Notes: generated by a model not told the origin, from the letters alone. A DNA stretch of 64,000 nt from Enterococcus ureasiticus (GCF_001730285.1 NZ_MIJZ01000014.1:332623-396622); one strand, 5' to 3'. Positions 44,265-53,728 are shown, numbered from the stretch's first letter. Numbers and translations: made by a program.

Positions 44265-44420
44265 TTATTTATTTTGACCTAGTTTCATCTTTATTTCTTC
44301 AAGTGAATACGTTTTAAGCAGTCTTTTAACTTCTCCTTCAACGTTAAAAATACCAGCTTTAGTATACCCTAAGTTTTTTAATGCCACAGTTAAATAATCA
44401 AGAAACACTTCCTCTTTCAT
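44265..44420 (-). CDS. Small protein of unknown function (51 aa)
   Basis: A 51-codon frame (MKEEVFLDYLTVALKNLGYT... ending IKMKLGQNK) with AAGGGG 9 bases before the ATG at 44420. The composition is protein-like, helical and charged, with no membrane segment. It ends directly at the bidirectional terminator shared with the RpiR gene, which supports a real transcript. No family recognised. Confidence 0.6.
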   Translation of the reverse strand: MKEEVFLDYLTVALKNLGYTKAGIFNVEGEVKRLLKTYSLEEIKMKLGQNK

Positions 44421-44636
44421 ACACTTCATCCCCTTAAAAATAATTAAGCTTCTCTCAAAAAAAACAGAACCAACAAAATTCTAATTTCTATTCCGTTTGG
44501 TAAATACCCGCTTACCAAAATTATCTATTAATTGGTTTTATAACACAAGCCTATTAGCAAAAATCAAAAAATTCTGAAAAAAGTAGCGTACAGATAAGGT
44601 ATACTAGAATATGAACTATCAAAGGAGGTTGTTTTA

Positions 44637-45335
44637 ATGGATTATAAAATGACAGAAAATACCGTTTTTCCATTAGTAGAAGTAGATTTACGTAAAGGTG
44701 AAAGCATCCAATTAGAAAGTGGTGCAATGGTTTATCACAATGGTGAGATCAATCTTGAAGGAAAAATGAACAGCAATGGAAAGTCAGGGTTTGGCGGTGC
44801 GATTCGAGCATTGGGTCGTTCAATGTCTAGTGGTGAAAGTTTCTTTATCACAAAGGCAACTGGTCTAACAGATACTGCCAAAATGGCTTTAGCTCCCGCA
44901 ACACCAGGTGCGATCAAAGAACTTCAAGTTGGAGCAGAACATTAGCGCTTAAATACAGGCGCATTTTTAGCTTGTGATGCTAGCGTGTCTTATAATATGA
45001 AACGTCAAAAACTTAGCGGCGCTATTTTTGGCGGTACGGGTGGGTTATTCGTAATGGAAACAGCTGGTTCAGGCTCATTGCTGATCAATAGCTATGGAGA
45101 TATCGTCGAAATTCATTTAGATGGGACGAAACCATTTGTTGTGGATAACCAACACGTTGTCGCTTGGTCTGAATCATTAGATTACACGATCAAAGTGGCT
45201 TCTGGACTCTTTGGTTTCACGACTGGTGAAGGTGTGGTCAATGAATTCCACGGTACTGGAACAATCATGATTCAAACAAGAAATATCGAAGGTTTAGCTG
45301 GTCTGATCAGCCCTTTTGTTAGCTCTGGTTCATAA
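44637..45335 (+). pseudogene. AIM24 (TIGR00266) family gene interrupted by a TAG codon
   Basis: Two frames in the same phase (44637-44945 and 44946-45335) together encode a normal-length AIM24-family protein of about 232 residues. The break is one TAG at 44943-44945 in AEH-stop-RLNTGAFLACDASV. Family members commonly have Trp there (H-W-R-L-N-G pattern), so TGG to TAG is a single base change. Good AAAGGAGG and TATACT -10 signals are intact and the second half shows no further damage, so the mutation is recent, a sequencing error, or read through. The family is of unclear, possibly membrane-associated function. Confidence 0.85.
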
Positions 45336-45337
45336 AA

Positions 45338-45382
45338 TAAAAAAAGTGTGAAGACCTTTTTATAGGTTTTCACACTTTTTTA
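45338..45382. terminator. Bidirectional terminator
   Basis: Stem AAAAAGTGTGAA / TTCACACTTTTT with inner ACCT/AGGT, T runs on both sides, between convergent genes. Confidence 0.9.
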
Positions 45383-45392
45383 TTCAATTCAA

Positions 45393-46325
45393 TTAAAAAT
45401 CAGCAAATCCTGCTTCTTTTTCTTGAGAAAATAAATGATGTTTTTCCGCAATGATTTGATCAAAAAACAGTACTTCTGATACGCCATAATAAGGAATAAC
45501 ATAAACGCTAGCTAAACCAAAACTAAAGAATGTGGCAAACTGCCAAAAGATAAAGGAATAAGAAAAAATCAAATACTCCAACTTGTACCCTTTCATCAGT
45601 ACTTGGCTAAGTTCCATCGCTTCTTTGGGTGTTAGTTCTGGATCTTTTTTCAATAAATAATTCGTCATACCATATGATAACTGCTTGATAACACCAGGAA
45701 TAACCAACAACAATGACCATAAAAAGGTGTATAATGCTACTAAGATGTTGGCAATTACCGTTCTTTTACCGTTTTCTCTAATGAATGCGACAAAGACTGT
45801 TTTAAGACTAAAAGCACGTCCTTCCACATTATCCACGGCTGCCCACTGAACTAATCCACGATACAAAATCGTAACAAGTAATACAATCATCCCAACTAAA
45901 AACCCAATAAAACCGCTAATTCCTGATCCCATAGTTGATGTCTGCGTATAAGTAATTGTCCGCTCCGTATTTTTCAACGATACTGCTGGACTATTTGCCA
46001 AAGAATCGAGATTTTTTTCATTATAGTTGTCTTTACCATAAGAATCATCTTCATAAAAACCGTCGTCATAGCCATCTGAATAACCATCATCATAGCCACT
46101 TTCATAGTCATTGTTGAAACGGTTAGATTTTTCAGAGTAATCCTCTTGCCAAGATCTATAATCATTTGATTGATCTACAACGCCCGCCGATGATTGAAAA
46201 AGCACCATTATAGAAAAAAAATAGATAAATAAAGCCGCACAAGGGATTAGTGCAATCAAACTCCAGCTTCCGTAGTGACCGTGCAGATGAGCCTGAGCTT
46301 TCTTTTTTAATTCACTTCGAATCAT
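45393..46325 (-). CDS. DUF975-family membrane protein with acidic Tyr/Gly/Asp insert
   Basis: 310 residues from the ATG at 46325 (AAAGGAG 8 bases before; an upstream extension is not used). The N-terminus MIRSELKKKAQAHLHGHYG is characteristic of DUF975 proteins, followed by about six membrane helices, including LLVIPGVIKQLSYGMTNYLLKKDPELTPKEAMELS, which is reported here only by its ends. Between helix 1 and helix 2 lies an unusual insert of repeated YDDGYSDGYDDG-like residues, probably outside the cell. Function unknown; related proteins are often stress-linked. Confidence 0.85.
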   Translation of the reverse strand: MIRSELKKKAQAHLHGHYGSWSLIALIPCAALFIYFFSIMVLFQSSAGVVDQSNDYRSWQEDYSEKSNRFNNDYESGYDDGYSDGYDDGFYEDDSYGKDNYNEKNLDSLANSPAVSLKNTERTITYTQTSTMGSGISGFIGFLVGMIVLLVTILYRGLVQWAAVDNVEGRAFSLKTVFVAFIRENGKRTVIANILVALYTFLWSLLLVIPGVIKQLSYGMTNYLLKKDPELTPKEAMELSQVLMKGYKLEYLIFSYSFIFWQFATFFSFGLASVYVIPYYGVSEVLFFDQIIAEKHHLFSQEKEAGFADF

Positions 46326-46477
46326 GTTTTCGCTCCTTTTAACGTCTTTAGACAAATTCTCTAGAGTCGTTGCTATGTATTTTATCGCTTTTTTAATTAT
46401 ACCTCTTAATTCATTAGCAAAACCACTCAATTCCCTTTATTATTACCGAAATTTATGAGAACTAGTGAATCAAATAG

Positions 46478-46513
46478 AAAAACTCACTAAAAAAATTTCA
46501 GTGAGTTTTTCTT
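46478..46513. terminator. Bidirectional terminator after the LRR gene
   Basis: AAAAACTCACT / AGTGAGTTTTT stem, ten bases past the stop at 46524 on the minus strand. Confidence 0.88.
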
Positions 46514-46523
46514 ACGGTTTTTA

Positions 46524-47450
46524 TTATTTCCAACGAATCGGAATTTGACCATCTCCGGTATAAGAGATATTTCTTCCTTTATCTATGCGCCAGCTAAATT
46601 CCAAATATTTTTCATTCCCTGTTAAATTGTTCCATTCTAATGATTCGTTACTTGTACTATCTGAATAATACTTCATTTGGGCACCATCAAATTGTTTTGA
46701 CGGTACGATTGGATCAAATAATTGATAGGATGTTGTCCCTTTTTTTAAAGTGATCGTTGCCATTCTTCCTCTAGCACTGATCCTTAATTCTTTTAATTTA
46801 TCCAAGTTAGATAATGCAGAAATATCTGTTGTTAACGCTTGTGTATATACTCCAATTCTACTTTCATCATCATTTTCGAATCCATCAAACCTCAAAATAA
46901 TTGTTTCCAAGTCAGTTAAATTTTTAAAACTATTTAATGTTAGTTGGTTATTCGCTTCCAACATAACTGTTTTCAATTTTTTTAATTCTCCTAACTCTCT
47001 AAAGCTGTTGAAGTTCCCGCCTTCTCCTTGAATTTGTTCTAATGCTGTCATTTGTTCGAATCCGGCAAGAGAAGAATAATCTTCAAAATCTGTGTCGAAA
47101 TGGGTCATATTTTTCATGTCCACTTTTTTTAGTAATCCATACGTATTAAAAAGTGTTTCCCTTTCAAGTAAATTCTTTTCATTCGCCTCGTCCAGTTGTT
47201 CAAATAATTTATCAAATTCATCGTCAGTAATCAAGCCTTTTTCATGATCTTCACGTAGCTTGTCCACCTCAACTTGGTAACGATTGGAATAGATTTCGTT
47301 TACACCAGAAAATCCCGCCTGTCTTATTCCATAATCATTAAAATAGGAATAAGGTGACTCATACATCGCTTCTACTTCTTCAGATGTTCCAATTGATAAC
47401 CCCAAACCTAACGCCAACACAATCATTGATGATTTTACTGATTTTTTCAT
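46524..47450 (-). CDS. Secreted leucine-rich-repeat protein (308 aa)
   Basis: An exported protein with signal peptide (SSMIVLALGLGLSIGTSEEVEA). After a helical charged region (residues ~60-100) come internalin-like repeats: LAGFEQMTALEQIQGEG, LGELKKLKTVMLEANNQ, FKNLTDLETIIL and LSNLDKLKELRIS. The C-terminus (IDKGRNISYTGDGQIPIRWK) does not show an LPXTG or clear WxL motif, so wall attachment is uncertain. Monocistronic with its own terminator. Internalin-type repeats suggest binding to proteins or glycans. Confidence 0.8.
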   Translation of the reverse strand: MKKSVKSSMIVLALGLGLSIGTSEEVEAMYESPYSYFNDYGIRQAGFSGVNEIYSNRYQVEVDKLREDHEKGLITDDEFDKLFEQLDEANEKNLLERETLFNTYGLLKKVDMKNMTHFDTDFEDYSSLAGFEQMTALEQIQGEGGNFNSFRELGELKKLKTVMLEANNQLTLNSFKNLTDLETIILRFDGFENDDESRIGVYTQALTTDISALSNLDKLKELRISARGRMATITLKKGTTSYQLFDPIVPSKQFDGAQMKYYSDSTSNESLEWNNLTGNEKYLEFSWRIDKGRNISYTGDGQIPIRWK

Positions 47451-47669
47451 TATTTAACTCCCCTTTAAATTAAAAACGTAATAAGCTAAATATGCTTATT
47501 TTTCAATATTAACTTTTACAAATAAAAATTACATGTATATTCATATTATCTAAAAAATGAAGGTACGTCTATACTTTTTTTACAAATTGATTGTTATATC
47601 TGAATGGAATAATTGACTAAATAGAAAATAAGATTATGTCAAGAGTCAATCTATCTAGACAGATAGACT
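47451..47669. other. Upstream region of the LRR gene
   Basis: About 220 AT-rich bases. It contains a short inverted repeat, TCTATC...GATAGA, around 47651-47668 and presumably the LRR promoter. Nothing else is recognised. Confidence 0.45.
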
Positions 47670-47701
47670 AAAAAAATGACTGGAACTCACGTCCCAGTCA
47701 T
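47670..47701 (-). terminator. Terminator downstream of the sucrose-type operon
   Basis: Stem ATGACTGG / CCAGTCAT followed by seven T on the minus strand. Confidence 0.85.
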
Positions 47702-47741
47702 CCCCTATTTTTATTTACCAATCTATATACCTCAAAACAAG

Positions 47742-47945
47742 TTATTCCGGATATTGTTTTAATAAATTCGCATACTCTGGGTATTCATGTAAATTATTTT
47801 AAAGATGTTTTTTATTTTTATTTAAGAAACAATACCGCTTGATCGCAAAATAAATCCAGACGCCAATTCTAGCTAAAACAAGTACGGCAAGAAATGGTCC
47901 AGCTTCATCTGCAAGAATATCAAATATAATGAGGACATTTTTTTC
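47742..47945 (-). pseudogene. Fragment of a small membrane protein gene
   Basis: Minus-strand translation gives a membrane helix (FLAVLVLARIGVWIYFAIKR) and a tail ending NLHEYPEYANLLKQYPE, with one in-frame TAA after KNKKHL and no start codon downstream of the TGA at the 5' end. Protein-like but broken at both the start and the middle. No family recognised. Confidence 0.5.
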
Positions 47946-47982
47946 AGACTTGGCTCAATGATTAACCCACCACAGTACAACC

Positions 47983-49452
47983 TTATTCATAAAGCCATTG
48001 TTTTATTTCGATTTGAGCTACTCCATTTTCTGCAAATATTTCAATAAAACGGCTGTCTTTTTCCGGAAAAATCCGACTAGAAAATACAGCCTCGCCATCA
48101 TTAACAAAAATTTCTAACGATGACTGATCTAAAAAAACAGTTAGATGAATGACTGATTGATTATACGCAATTTTTCTAACTGTGCCATAATCAGTCGCCA
48201 CTGGTTGTCCAGAATGTGTACGATCTAAGCAAAAGTATTCAGCTGCTTTATCCAATAAACAGATTGTTTCTTCTTCTTCACCAACTCTAAACGCAATCCC
48301 TGCTCGAGTTGCAGTTTCCAAATTTATTGTAATCTGGTATTCCCCAGGTTCAGAAAAAAGGGTTGTCAATCGTTGTCGGTCATTGGCTATTTCTAGATGC
48401 TGGTGATTTTCACTCGTTCGTTTTTGCTTTAATTCACGGATTGGTTTTTGCTGGATTTTTCCGTTTTTTATAGATAGTTCTCTTGGTATCGTCAAACAAT
48501 TCGCCCAGCTATCCCCATCAGAGGGGTAAGTCGTATCCGGTAAGCCCATCCACCCAATCAGAATTTGCCGACCATCAGGTGCTTGAGTTGTTTGCGGTGC
48601 ATAAAAATCAAAGCCTTTGTCCAACTCTTGAAAGTCTTGTGTATCAAAAACTCCTTTCTCTTCATTGAATTCACCAATAAAAACCCCTGAATGATAGATA
48701 TTTTGAAAATCATTACCTTGAGGTTTTAACCCTTGTGGGGAAAGTAACAACACATCTTTTCCTTGAAGTGAAAAGTAATCGGGACATTCCCACATAAAAC
48801 CAAATGATTCATGATTGGTTTTTAATTCCTGCTTAAATTCCCATTTCTTTAAATCATCTGACATATATAACAATAAGCAACCTTCTAAGGCCTCTCTTTG
48901 CGCACCGACTAACATGTAATAATGATCCCCTTTTTTGAAAACTTTAGGATCTCTAAAATTGTGTGTATATTTTTTAGGCGGTTCATTAATGATCGGTTCA
49001 GGCATTTTTTCTATTGTACCATCGCTTGAAAGTACCGCTAAGCATTGAGAAGATCGCCGTTCCCAAGCTGAATTCCGATGATTTCCCGTATAAAATAAAT
49101 ATAGCTGATCCTCTTTTACTAAAGTTGTTCCCGAAAAAATTCCATGTGATTCATGTCGATATTCCGGTATCAAGGCAACGCCTTCATCTTTCCACTCGAT
49201 CAAATCAGTACTCGTTAAATGATACCAATGTTTCATCCCATGAACGGCACCAAATGGGAACCATTGATAAAATAAATGATACTTTCCATGATAATAGCAA
49301 AATCCATTTGGATCATTGAGTAATCCGTAATTTGGTTGAATATGGTACTTTTGCCGCCAGGTACTTTTTGCCACTTTCGCTTCTAATTGTGCTAATTCTT
49401 CATCTTTAGCATCTGTTATTGGGCGATATCGTTGTTCATTTGTCCAGCTCAT
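47983..49452 (-). CDS. Sucrose-6-phosphate hydrolase / beta-fructofuranosidase (GH32)
   Basis: A cytosolic GH32 enzyme of 489 residues that splits sucrose 6-phosphate (or short fructans) to glucose 6-phosphate and fructose. The three catalytic motifs are present: LNDPNGFCYYHGKYHLFYQW (nucleophile Asp), NFRDPKVF (transition-state Asp) and MWECPDYF (acid/base Glu). A C-terminal beta-sandwich follows. There is no signal peptide. The start overlaps the stop of the PTS gene by 4 bases. It is the last complete gene of the operon regulated by the LacI protein at 52629. Confidence 0.94.
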   Translation of the reverse strand: MSWTNEQRYRPITDAKDEELAQLEAKVAKSTWRQKYHIQPNYGLLNDPNGFCYYHGKYHLFYQWFPFGAVHGMKHWYHLTSTDLIEWKDEGVALIPEYRHESHGIFSGTTLVKEDQLYLFYTGNHRNSAWERRSSQCLAVLSSDGTIEKMPEPIINEPPKKYTHNFRDPKVFKKGDHYYMLVGAQREALEGCLLLYMSDDLKKWEFKQELKTNHESFGFMWECPDYFSLQGKDVLLLSPQGLKPQGNDFQNIYHSGVFIGEFNEEKGVFDTQDFQELDKGFDFYAPQTTQAPDGRQILIGWMGLPDTTYPSDGDSWANCLTIPRELSIKNGKIQQKPIRELKQKRTSENHQHLEIANDRQRLTTLFSEPGEYQITINLETATRAGIAFRVGEEEETICLLDKAAEYFCLDRTHSGQPVATDYGTVRKIAYNQSVIHLTVFLDQSSLEIFVNDGEAVFSSRIFPEKDSRFIEIFAENGVAQIEIKQWLYE

Positions 49453-50885
49453 TGCTCTTCTCCTAAATACTCATCATCTGACATCATCACTTCTTTTGGT
49501 ACACCAAACAGATACGTCAAAACAAACGATAAGATGAAAATACAAATGCCAACAATAATATAGGTCACTAATTGATACGAGCTATAAATATACATCAATG
49601 GTGACAAAATCACTGCTAAACCGTATGAATTCGCTTGCACATTTAATAAAGACAAAACAGCTCCACCTAATGCAGAACACCCTAACATAATGCCTAACGG
49701 TTTTGTGCCATAACGAATCGTTATCCCGAATAAAGCTGGCTCACTTACTCCTAAAAGCTGTGTTACGCCCGCACTGGTTCCGATAACTTTCACATTCTTA
49801 TCTTTCGCCTTCACACTGATTGCAAAACTCACCGCAGCATTAGCAAATCCATACATCGCACACAATGTAATCAATGGATTGAACCCCGTTGTTGCAAGTA
49901 AACTTGTTTCGATCATGATAAATAGATGATGCATTCCGGTCATAACCGCTAGTGGATATAAAAATCCAATCAACAAACCACCAATCCCAAAAGGTAATTT
50001 GATCAAGCCAGTAATCAAGTAAACCAAACCATTTTCGACAAAGTGCAAGATTGGGCCTAATACCAATAACCCAGTTAACAGCATAACCAAAATAACCACA
50101 AAAGGAGTAAACATCAAATCCAAAGAATTCGGCATTTTTCTACGTAGAATCTTTTCTAATTTTGCGCCTAAAAGACCAATCACTAATGCCGTCAACACAC
50201 TTCCTTGGTAGCCTACGATTGGAATAAAACCAAATGCCATCAAAGGTTCAACGCCACTATTGATATCCGCCACAGAATAAGCATTCGGCAACATTGGTGA
50301 CACTAACATCAACCCGATCACAAAACCTATGATCGGTGTTCCACCAAATTTCTTAAATGCCGACCAACAAATCAACGCTGGTAAAAAGGCAAATACCGTA
50401 TCTGTCAATACACTTAAAAGAACCAAGACAAATTCCGGGATCTTATCTGTTGATGTTCCAAAAAAAGAAAGAACACTTTCGTTTAAAAAGACCCCTTTTA
50501 GTCCTAAAAATAACCCCGTTGCAACGATTCCTGGAATAATGGGGACAAAAATATCGGAAAGTGTCCGAATCGCGTACTTAATTGGATTACTTGGTTTTTT
50601 CATTTCTTCTAAAGACGTCTGCTTTTCTAATAATTCATTGTTGTTTTGAACCAAAGAATCATAAACTTTATTGACGATTCCCGTACCTAGAATAATCTGA
50701 TATTGTCCAGCATTGAAAAAGACACCTTTTACTTGATCGATTTTTTCAATTTTTTTATCATCGATTGCTTCACGGTCTTTCACTTCTAAGCGTAAACGTG
50801 TCGCACAGTGGGTAATTCCTGTAATGTTCTCTTTCCCGACAACGTTTATGATTTCTTCCCCGATTTGTTGATAATTAATTGCCAT
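49449..50885 (-). CDS. PTS sucrose/alpha-glucoside-type EIIBC
   Basis: A sugar permease of 478 residues from the ATG at 50885 (GAGG 9 bases before; the GTG two codons upstream is too close). EIIB comes first with the phospho-Cys in ITHCATRLRLEV, then a glucose-superfamily EIIC with about ten helices (PIIGFVIGLMLVSPMLPNA; MHHLFIMIETSL). There is no EIIA domain, so it must borrow one, such as a glucose-type EIIA encoded elsewhere. Neighbouring GH32 and GH13 hydrolases indicate an alpha-glucoside such as sucrose as substrate. It overlaps the GH13 gene by 11 bases. Confidence 0.92.
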   Translation of the reverse strand: MAINYQQIGEEIINVVGKENITGITHCATRLRLEVKDREAIDDKKIEKIDQVKGVFFNAGQYQIILGTGIVNKVYDSLVQNNNELLEKQTSLEEMKKPSNPIKYAIRTLSDIFVPIIPGIVATGLFLGLKGVFLNESVLSFFGTSTDKIPEFVLVLLSVLTDTVFAFLPALICWSAFKKFGGTPIIGFVIGLMLVSPMLPNAYSVADINSGVEPLMAFGFIPIVGYQGSVLTALVIGLLGAKLEKILRRKMPNSLDLMFTPFVVILVMLLTGLLVLGPILHFVENGLVYLITGLIKLPFGIGGLLIGFLYPLAVMTGMHHLFIMIETSLLATTGFNPLITLCAMYGFANAAVSFAISVKAKDKNVKVIGTSAGVTQLLGVSEPALFGITIRYGTKPLGIMLGCSALGGAVLSLLNVQANSYGLAVILSPLMYIYSSYQLVTYIIVGICIFILSFVLTYLFGVPKEVMMSDDEYLGEEQ

Positions 50886-52566
50886 TGTCACTCACCTCGT
50901 TGATTTTTTTAACCAAAATACTTTGATAAGGATGTAGCGCTAATTCATTTGCTTCACTTGGTAGATCATCATGAGAATTTAAAAGAATCTGAATGTTCTC
51001 TCCTTCCAGTGAAATCATTTCTTGCGTCTCACTTAAATTCGTATAACAGTAGACTTCTACTTCATTTAAAGTACGTTTATACGCAATCACATTGTCTGGT
51101 ACATTTTCTAGGAAAGTAATGGTACCATTCGTTAGAACCTCACTTACTACGCCAAACTGTCTCAGTTCGATCATCTGTTTATAATGATTTAGCACCTGAT
51201 TTTGCTGTGCATTTCGACTTGGATTTTCTTCTGTCATCTCTAACCATGGCGTTGTCTTTGAAAAACCGCCGTATTGACTGTCATCCCAAGGAAATGGCGT
51301 ACGTGTATTATCTCGGCTACGCTGATTCACAAATGTCATCGCTTCTTCTGGTGTAAATCCTTCTTGAATCGAACGATAATAATTGTCGATACTTGAAATA
51401 TCATTGAATTGATCGATCGTTTTGCGCTCAGCATTTTGCATTCCTAATTCTTGTGCTTGATAGATAAATGGCGTTCCTCTTAAAAAGAAATACAGCATCC
51501 CTATTGCTTTAGCTGCTTCATCTGTTTGATAATCAGGCTTGATAAATTTAGAGACAGCACGTGGTTGATCGTGGTTTTCAATAAAATTAGCCCCCCAACC
51601 ATTCTTCTGTAATACTTCTTGCGATCGTTTTAATTTTTCTTTGAATTCCTTCGTCGTCCAATTCGTCCGTTTAAACCAATCTGAACCAGATTCAACATCG
51701 ATATCAGAATAGTTAAAATCGAAAATCATTGAAAAATAGCCATCATCTCCGATAAAATCTCCGTATTCTTCATAAGGGACACCAGGCGCTTCTCCCACTG
51801 TTACACAGTTATATTTTTCAAACGTCTCTTTTTTCAGTTCATTTAAAAATATTTCAATACCTGGACGATTTCGTGTTTTACTTTTACATGAAGCCAAACC
51901 ATCTACCCCGTCGGCTGGTAAACTAGCAAAGTCTTGGTCTTTTTTGATGAAAGTAATCGAATCGATCCTAAATCCTGCAATGCCTTTTTCTAACCAGCGA
52001 TTGATCATCCCATACAACTCTTGGCGCAAGGCTTTATTCTCCCAGTTTAGATCAGGTTGTTTCTTATCGAATGCGTGAAAATAATACATATCTTCGTTCG
52101 GAAGTTTTTCCCAAACAGAACCGCCAAAAATCGACCGCCAATTATTGGGTTCTGTTTTTCCTTCTTTAAAAATGTAATAAGCTCGATATGGACTTTCTTT
52201 GTCTTTTAATGCGGCTTGGAACCACGGATGCTCATCTGAAGTATGATTGATAACTAAATCTAAAATCACTTTTATCCCTACTTGATTAGCCTTTTTTAGC
52301 AAATGATCAAAGTCTGCCATTGTGCCAAATTCTGGATTGATTCCTTCAAAATCAGAAATATCATACCCATTATCGACCATCGGTGAAGTAAAAATCGGGC
52401 AAATCCAAATCGTTGTGATCCCTAACTCTTTTAAATAAGGTAACTTTTCTTGAATCCCTTGAATATCACCGATTCCATCATTGTTTGAATCCTTAAAACT
52501 TTTGGGATAGATCTGATAAATCACTTCTTTTTCCCACCATTTTTTGTCTTTGTTCTCTACACTCAC
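50875..52566 (-). CDS. GH13 alpha-glucosidase (oligo-1,6-glucosidase-like)
   Basis: A cytosolic alpha-glucoside hydrolase of 563 residues. Conserved GH13 regions are DLVINHTSDEHPWF (I), GFRIDSITFI with the nucleophile Asp (II), TVGEAPGVPYEEYG with the acid/base Glu (III) and FIENHDQPRAVSK with the stabilising Asp (IV), as in oligo-1,6-glucosidases and sucrose-type alpha-glucosidases. It heads the operon before EIIBC and GH32. It may act on isomers of sucrose or phosphorylated alpha-glucosides; the exact linkage preference cannot be read from these motifs. Confidence 0.9.
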   Translation of the reverse strand: MSVENKDKKWWEKEVIYQIYPKSFKDSNNDGIGDIQGIQEKLPYLKELGITTIWICPIFTSPMVDNGYDISDFEGINPEFGTMADFDHLLKKANQVGIKVILDLVINHTSDEHPWFQAALKDKESPYRAYYIFKEGKTEPNNWRSIFGGSVWEKLPNEDMYYFHAFDKKQPDLNWENKALRQELYGMINRWLEKGIAGFRIDSITFIKKDQDFASLPADGVDGLASCKSKTRNRPGIEIFLNELKKETFEKYNCVTVGEAPGVPYEEYGDFIGDDGYFSMIFDFNYSDIDVESGSDWFKRTNWTTKEFKEKLKRSQEVLQKNGWGANFIENHDQPRAVSKFIKPDYQTDEAAKAIGMLYFFLRGTPFIYQAQELGMQNAERKTIDQFNDISSIDNYYRSIQEGFTPEEAMTFVNQRSRDNTRTPFPWDDSQYGGFSKTTPWLEMTEENPSRNAQQNQVLNHYKQMIELRQFGVVSEVLTNGTITFLENVPDNVIAYKRTLNEVEVYCYTNLSETQEMISLEGENIQILLNSHDDLPSEANELALHPYQSILVKKINEVSDNGN

Positions 52567-52591
52567 TATTTATTCATCCTTTCATCACTTG

Positions 52592-52640
52592 TGGTATCGA
52601 TATCATATCATCGTAAGAATAAATCCACCTACGTGGATTT
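52592..52640. promoter_or_regulatory. LacI-type operator and hairpin between the regulator and the GH13 gene
   Basis: TGGTATCGATATCATA (52592-52607) repeats, with one mismatch between its half-sites, the palindrome found upstream of the regulator gene at 53641-53660. Next to it, 52621-52640 form a perfect hairpin AAATCCAC / GTGGATTT that overlaps the regulator's stop codon. The hairpin could partly terminate read-through from the regulator gene, while the operator controls the sugar operon. Confidence 0.75.
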
Positions 52641-53627
52641 ACGCTCAATTAATGATAAAATAAGTTCTTTTGTATTTACTTCATAGGTTGCGCCTTCGAT
52701 CAGAGCAACCATTAATTTCGTTGCTTCGATTCCTAATGTCGTTGTTGGCTGATTGATCGTAGTTAGAGGAACGGCAATAATACTCGTACTCGGTTGATTA
52801 TCGAAACCTAATACCGCCAAATCTTCTGGTACCCTTAATCCTTGCTGAAGCACTTCTTGGATGATCCCAATACCTACCTCATCACTACCACTAAACACAG
52901 CATCCGGTCTGTCATTTTTAGGTAAAGCGAGTATTTCTCTCGCTACTTTTCGGCCGTCATCCATGTTATGGACTTGTTTGAAGATCCACTTATTTTTGAT
53001 CGACAAATCATGTTCAGAAAGTGCCCGTTCAAAGCCTTTGGTTCGTCGCTGCCCATGTCCGCCTATGGTTAAATTCCCGCCAGTACAATAGGCGATTTTA
53101 CGGTAGCCTTTTTGAACGAGATAATTAGTCGCTTCATAGCTGATCTCTTCTTGATTGGTCGAAATGTTTGGAATCTTTGTTCCTTCAAGTTTTTCATTGC
53201 ACAATACGATTGGACCATATTTCGAATAGTTTTCAATCACTTGTGAATCGCTTTCAATGGATGTCATAATCACACCAGCGACAACTTGTTGTTTTAGATA
53301 CTCTAGCATTTTCAGCTCTGCTTTTGGATCATCATATGTTTGCATGATCAACAACTGATAGCCCTGTTCTTTAGCTTGCTTTTCGATTGCATCGACTAAA
53401 TAAGAAAAAAATGGATTGGTGATTCTTGAAATCAACACACCGATCGTCGTACATTTTTTTGAGCGAAGTTGTGTCGCTATCGCACTCGGTGCATAGTTTA
53501 GTTCATCCATTGCTTTTTGGATTCGTTCTTTTTTATCATCAGAAATATATGGATGATGGTTTAAAAAACGAGAAACTGTCGAAACCGATAAACCAGCTTT
53601 TTTTGCAACATCTTTGATTGTGGCCAT
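52629..53627 (-). CDS. LacI-family transcriptional repressor
   Basis: 332 residues: N-terminal HTH (TIKDVAKKAGLSVSTVSRFLN) with hinge helix (YAPSAIATQLRSKK) and a periplasmic-binding-like sugar sensor domain (TIGVLISRITNPFFSYLVDAIE). It precedes the GH13-EIIBC-GH32 operon. The perfect palindrome TTATGATATCGATATCATAA lies just upstream of its start and a near copy before the GH13 gene, so it probably represses both its own gene and the sugar genes. Confidence 0.93.
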   Translation of the reverse strand: MATIKDVAKKAGLSVSTVSRFLNHHPYISDDKKERIQKAMDELNYAPSAIATQLRSKKCTTIGVLISRITNPFFSYLVDAIEKQAKEQGYQLLIMQTYDDPKAELKMLEYLKQQVVAGVIMTSIESDSQVIENYSKYGPIVLCNEKLEGTKIPNISTNQEEISYEATNYLVQKGYRKIAYCTGGNLTIGGHGQRRTKGFERALSEHDLSIKNKWIFKQVHNMDDGRKVAREILALPKNDRPDAVFSGSDEVGIGIIQEVLQQGLRVPEDLAVLGFDNQPSTSIIAVPLTTINQPTTTLGIEATKLMVALIEGATYEVNTKELILSLIERKST

Positions 53628-53640
53628 CTTTTTCTCCTTC

Positions 53641-53660
53641 TTATGATATCGATATCATAA
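53641..53660. promoter_or_regulatory. LacI-type operator (perfect 20-bp palindrome)
   Basis: TTATGATATCGATATCATAA lies 13 bases upstream of the regulator start, overlapping the expected promoter or leader. The shared core with 52592-52607 marks the recognition sequence of this LacI protein. Confidence 0.85.
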
Positions 53661-53728
53661 ATATAAAATACATTCTTATTTTTGTCAATGCTAAAATGAA
53701 AGACGAACAGATCAGCATCAATAACTTC

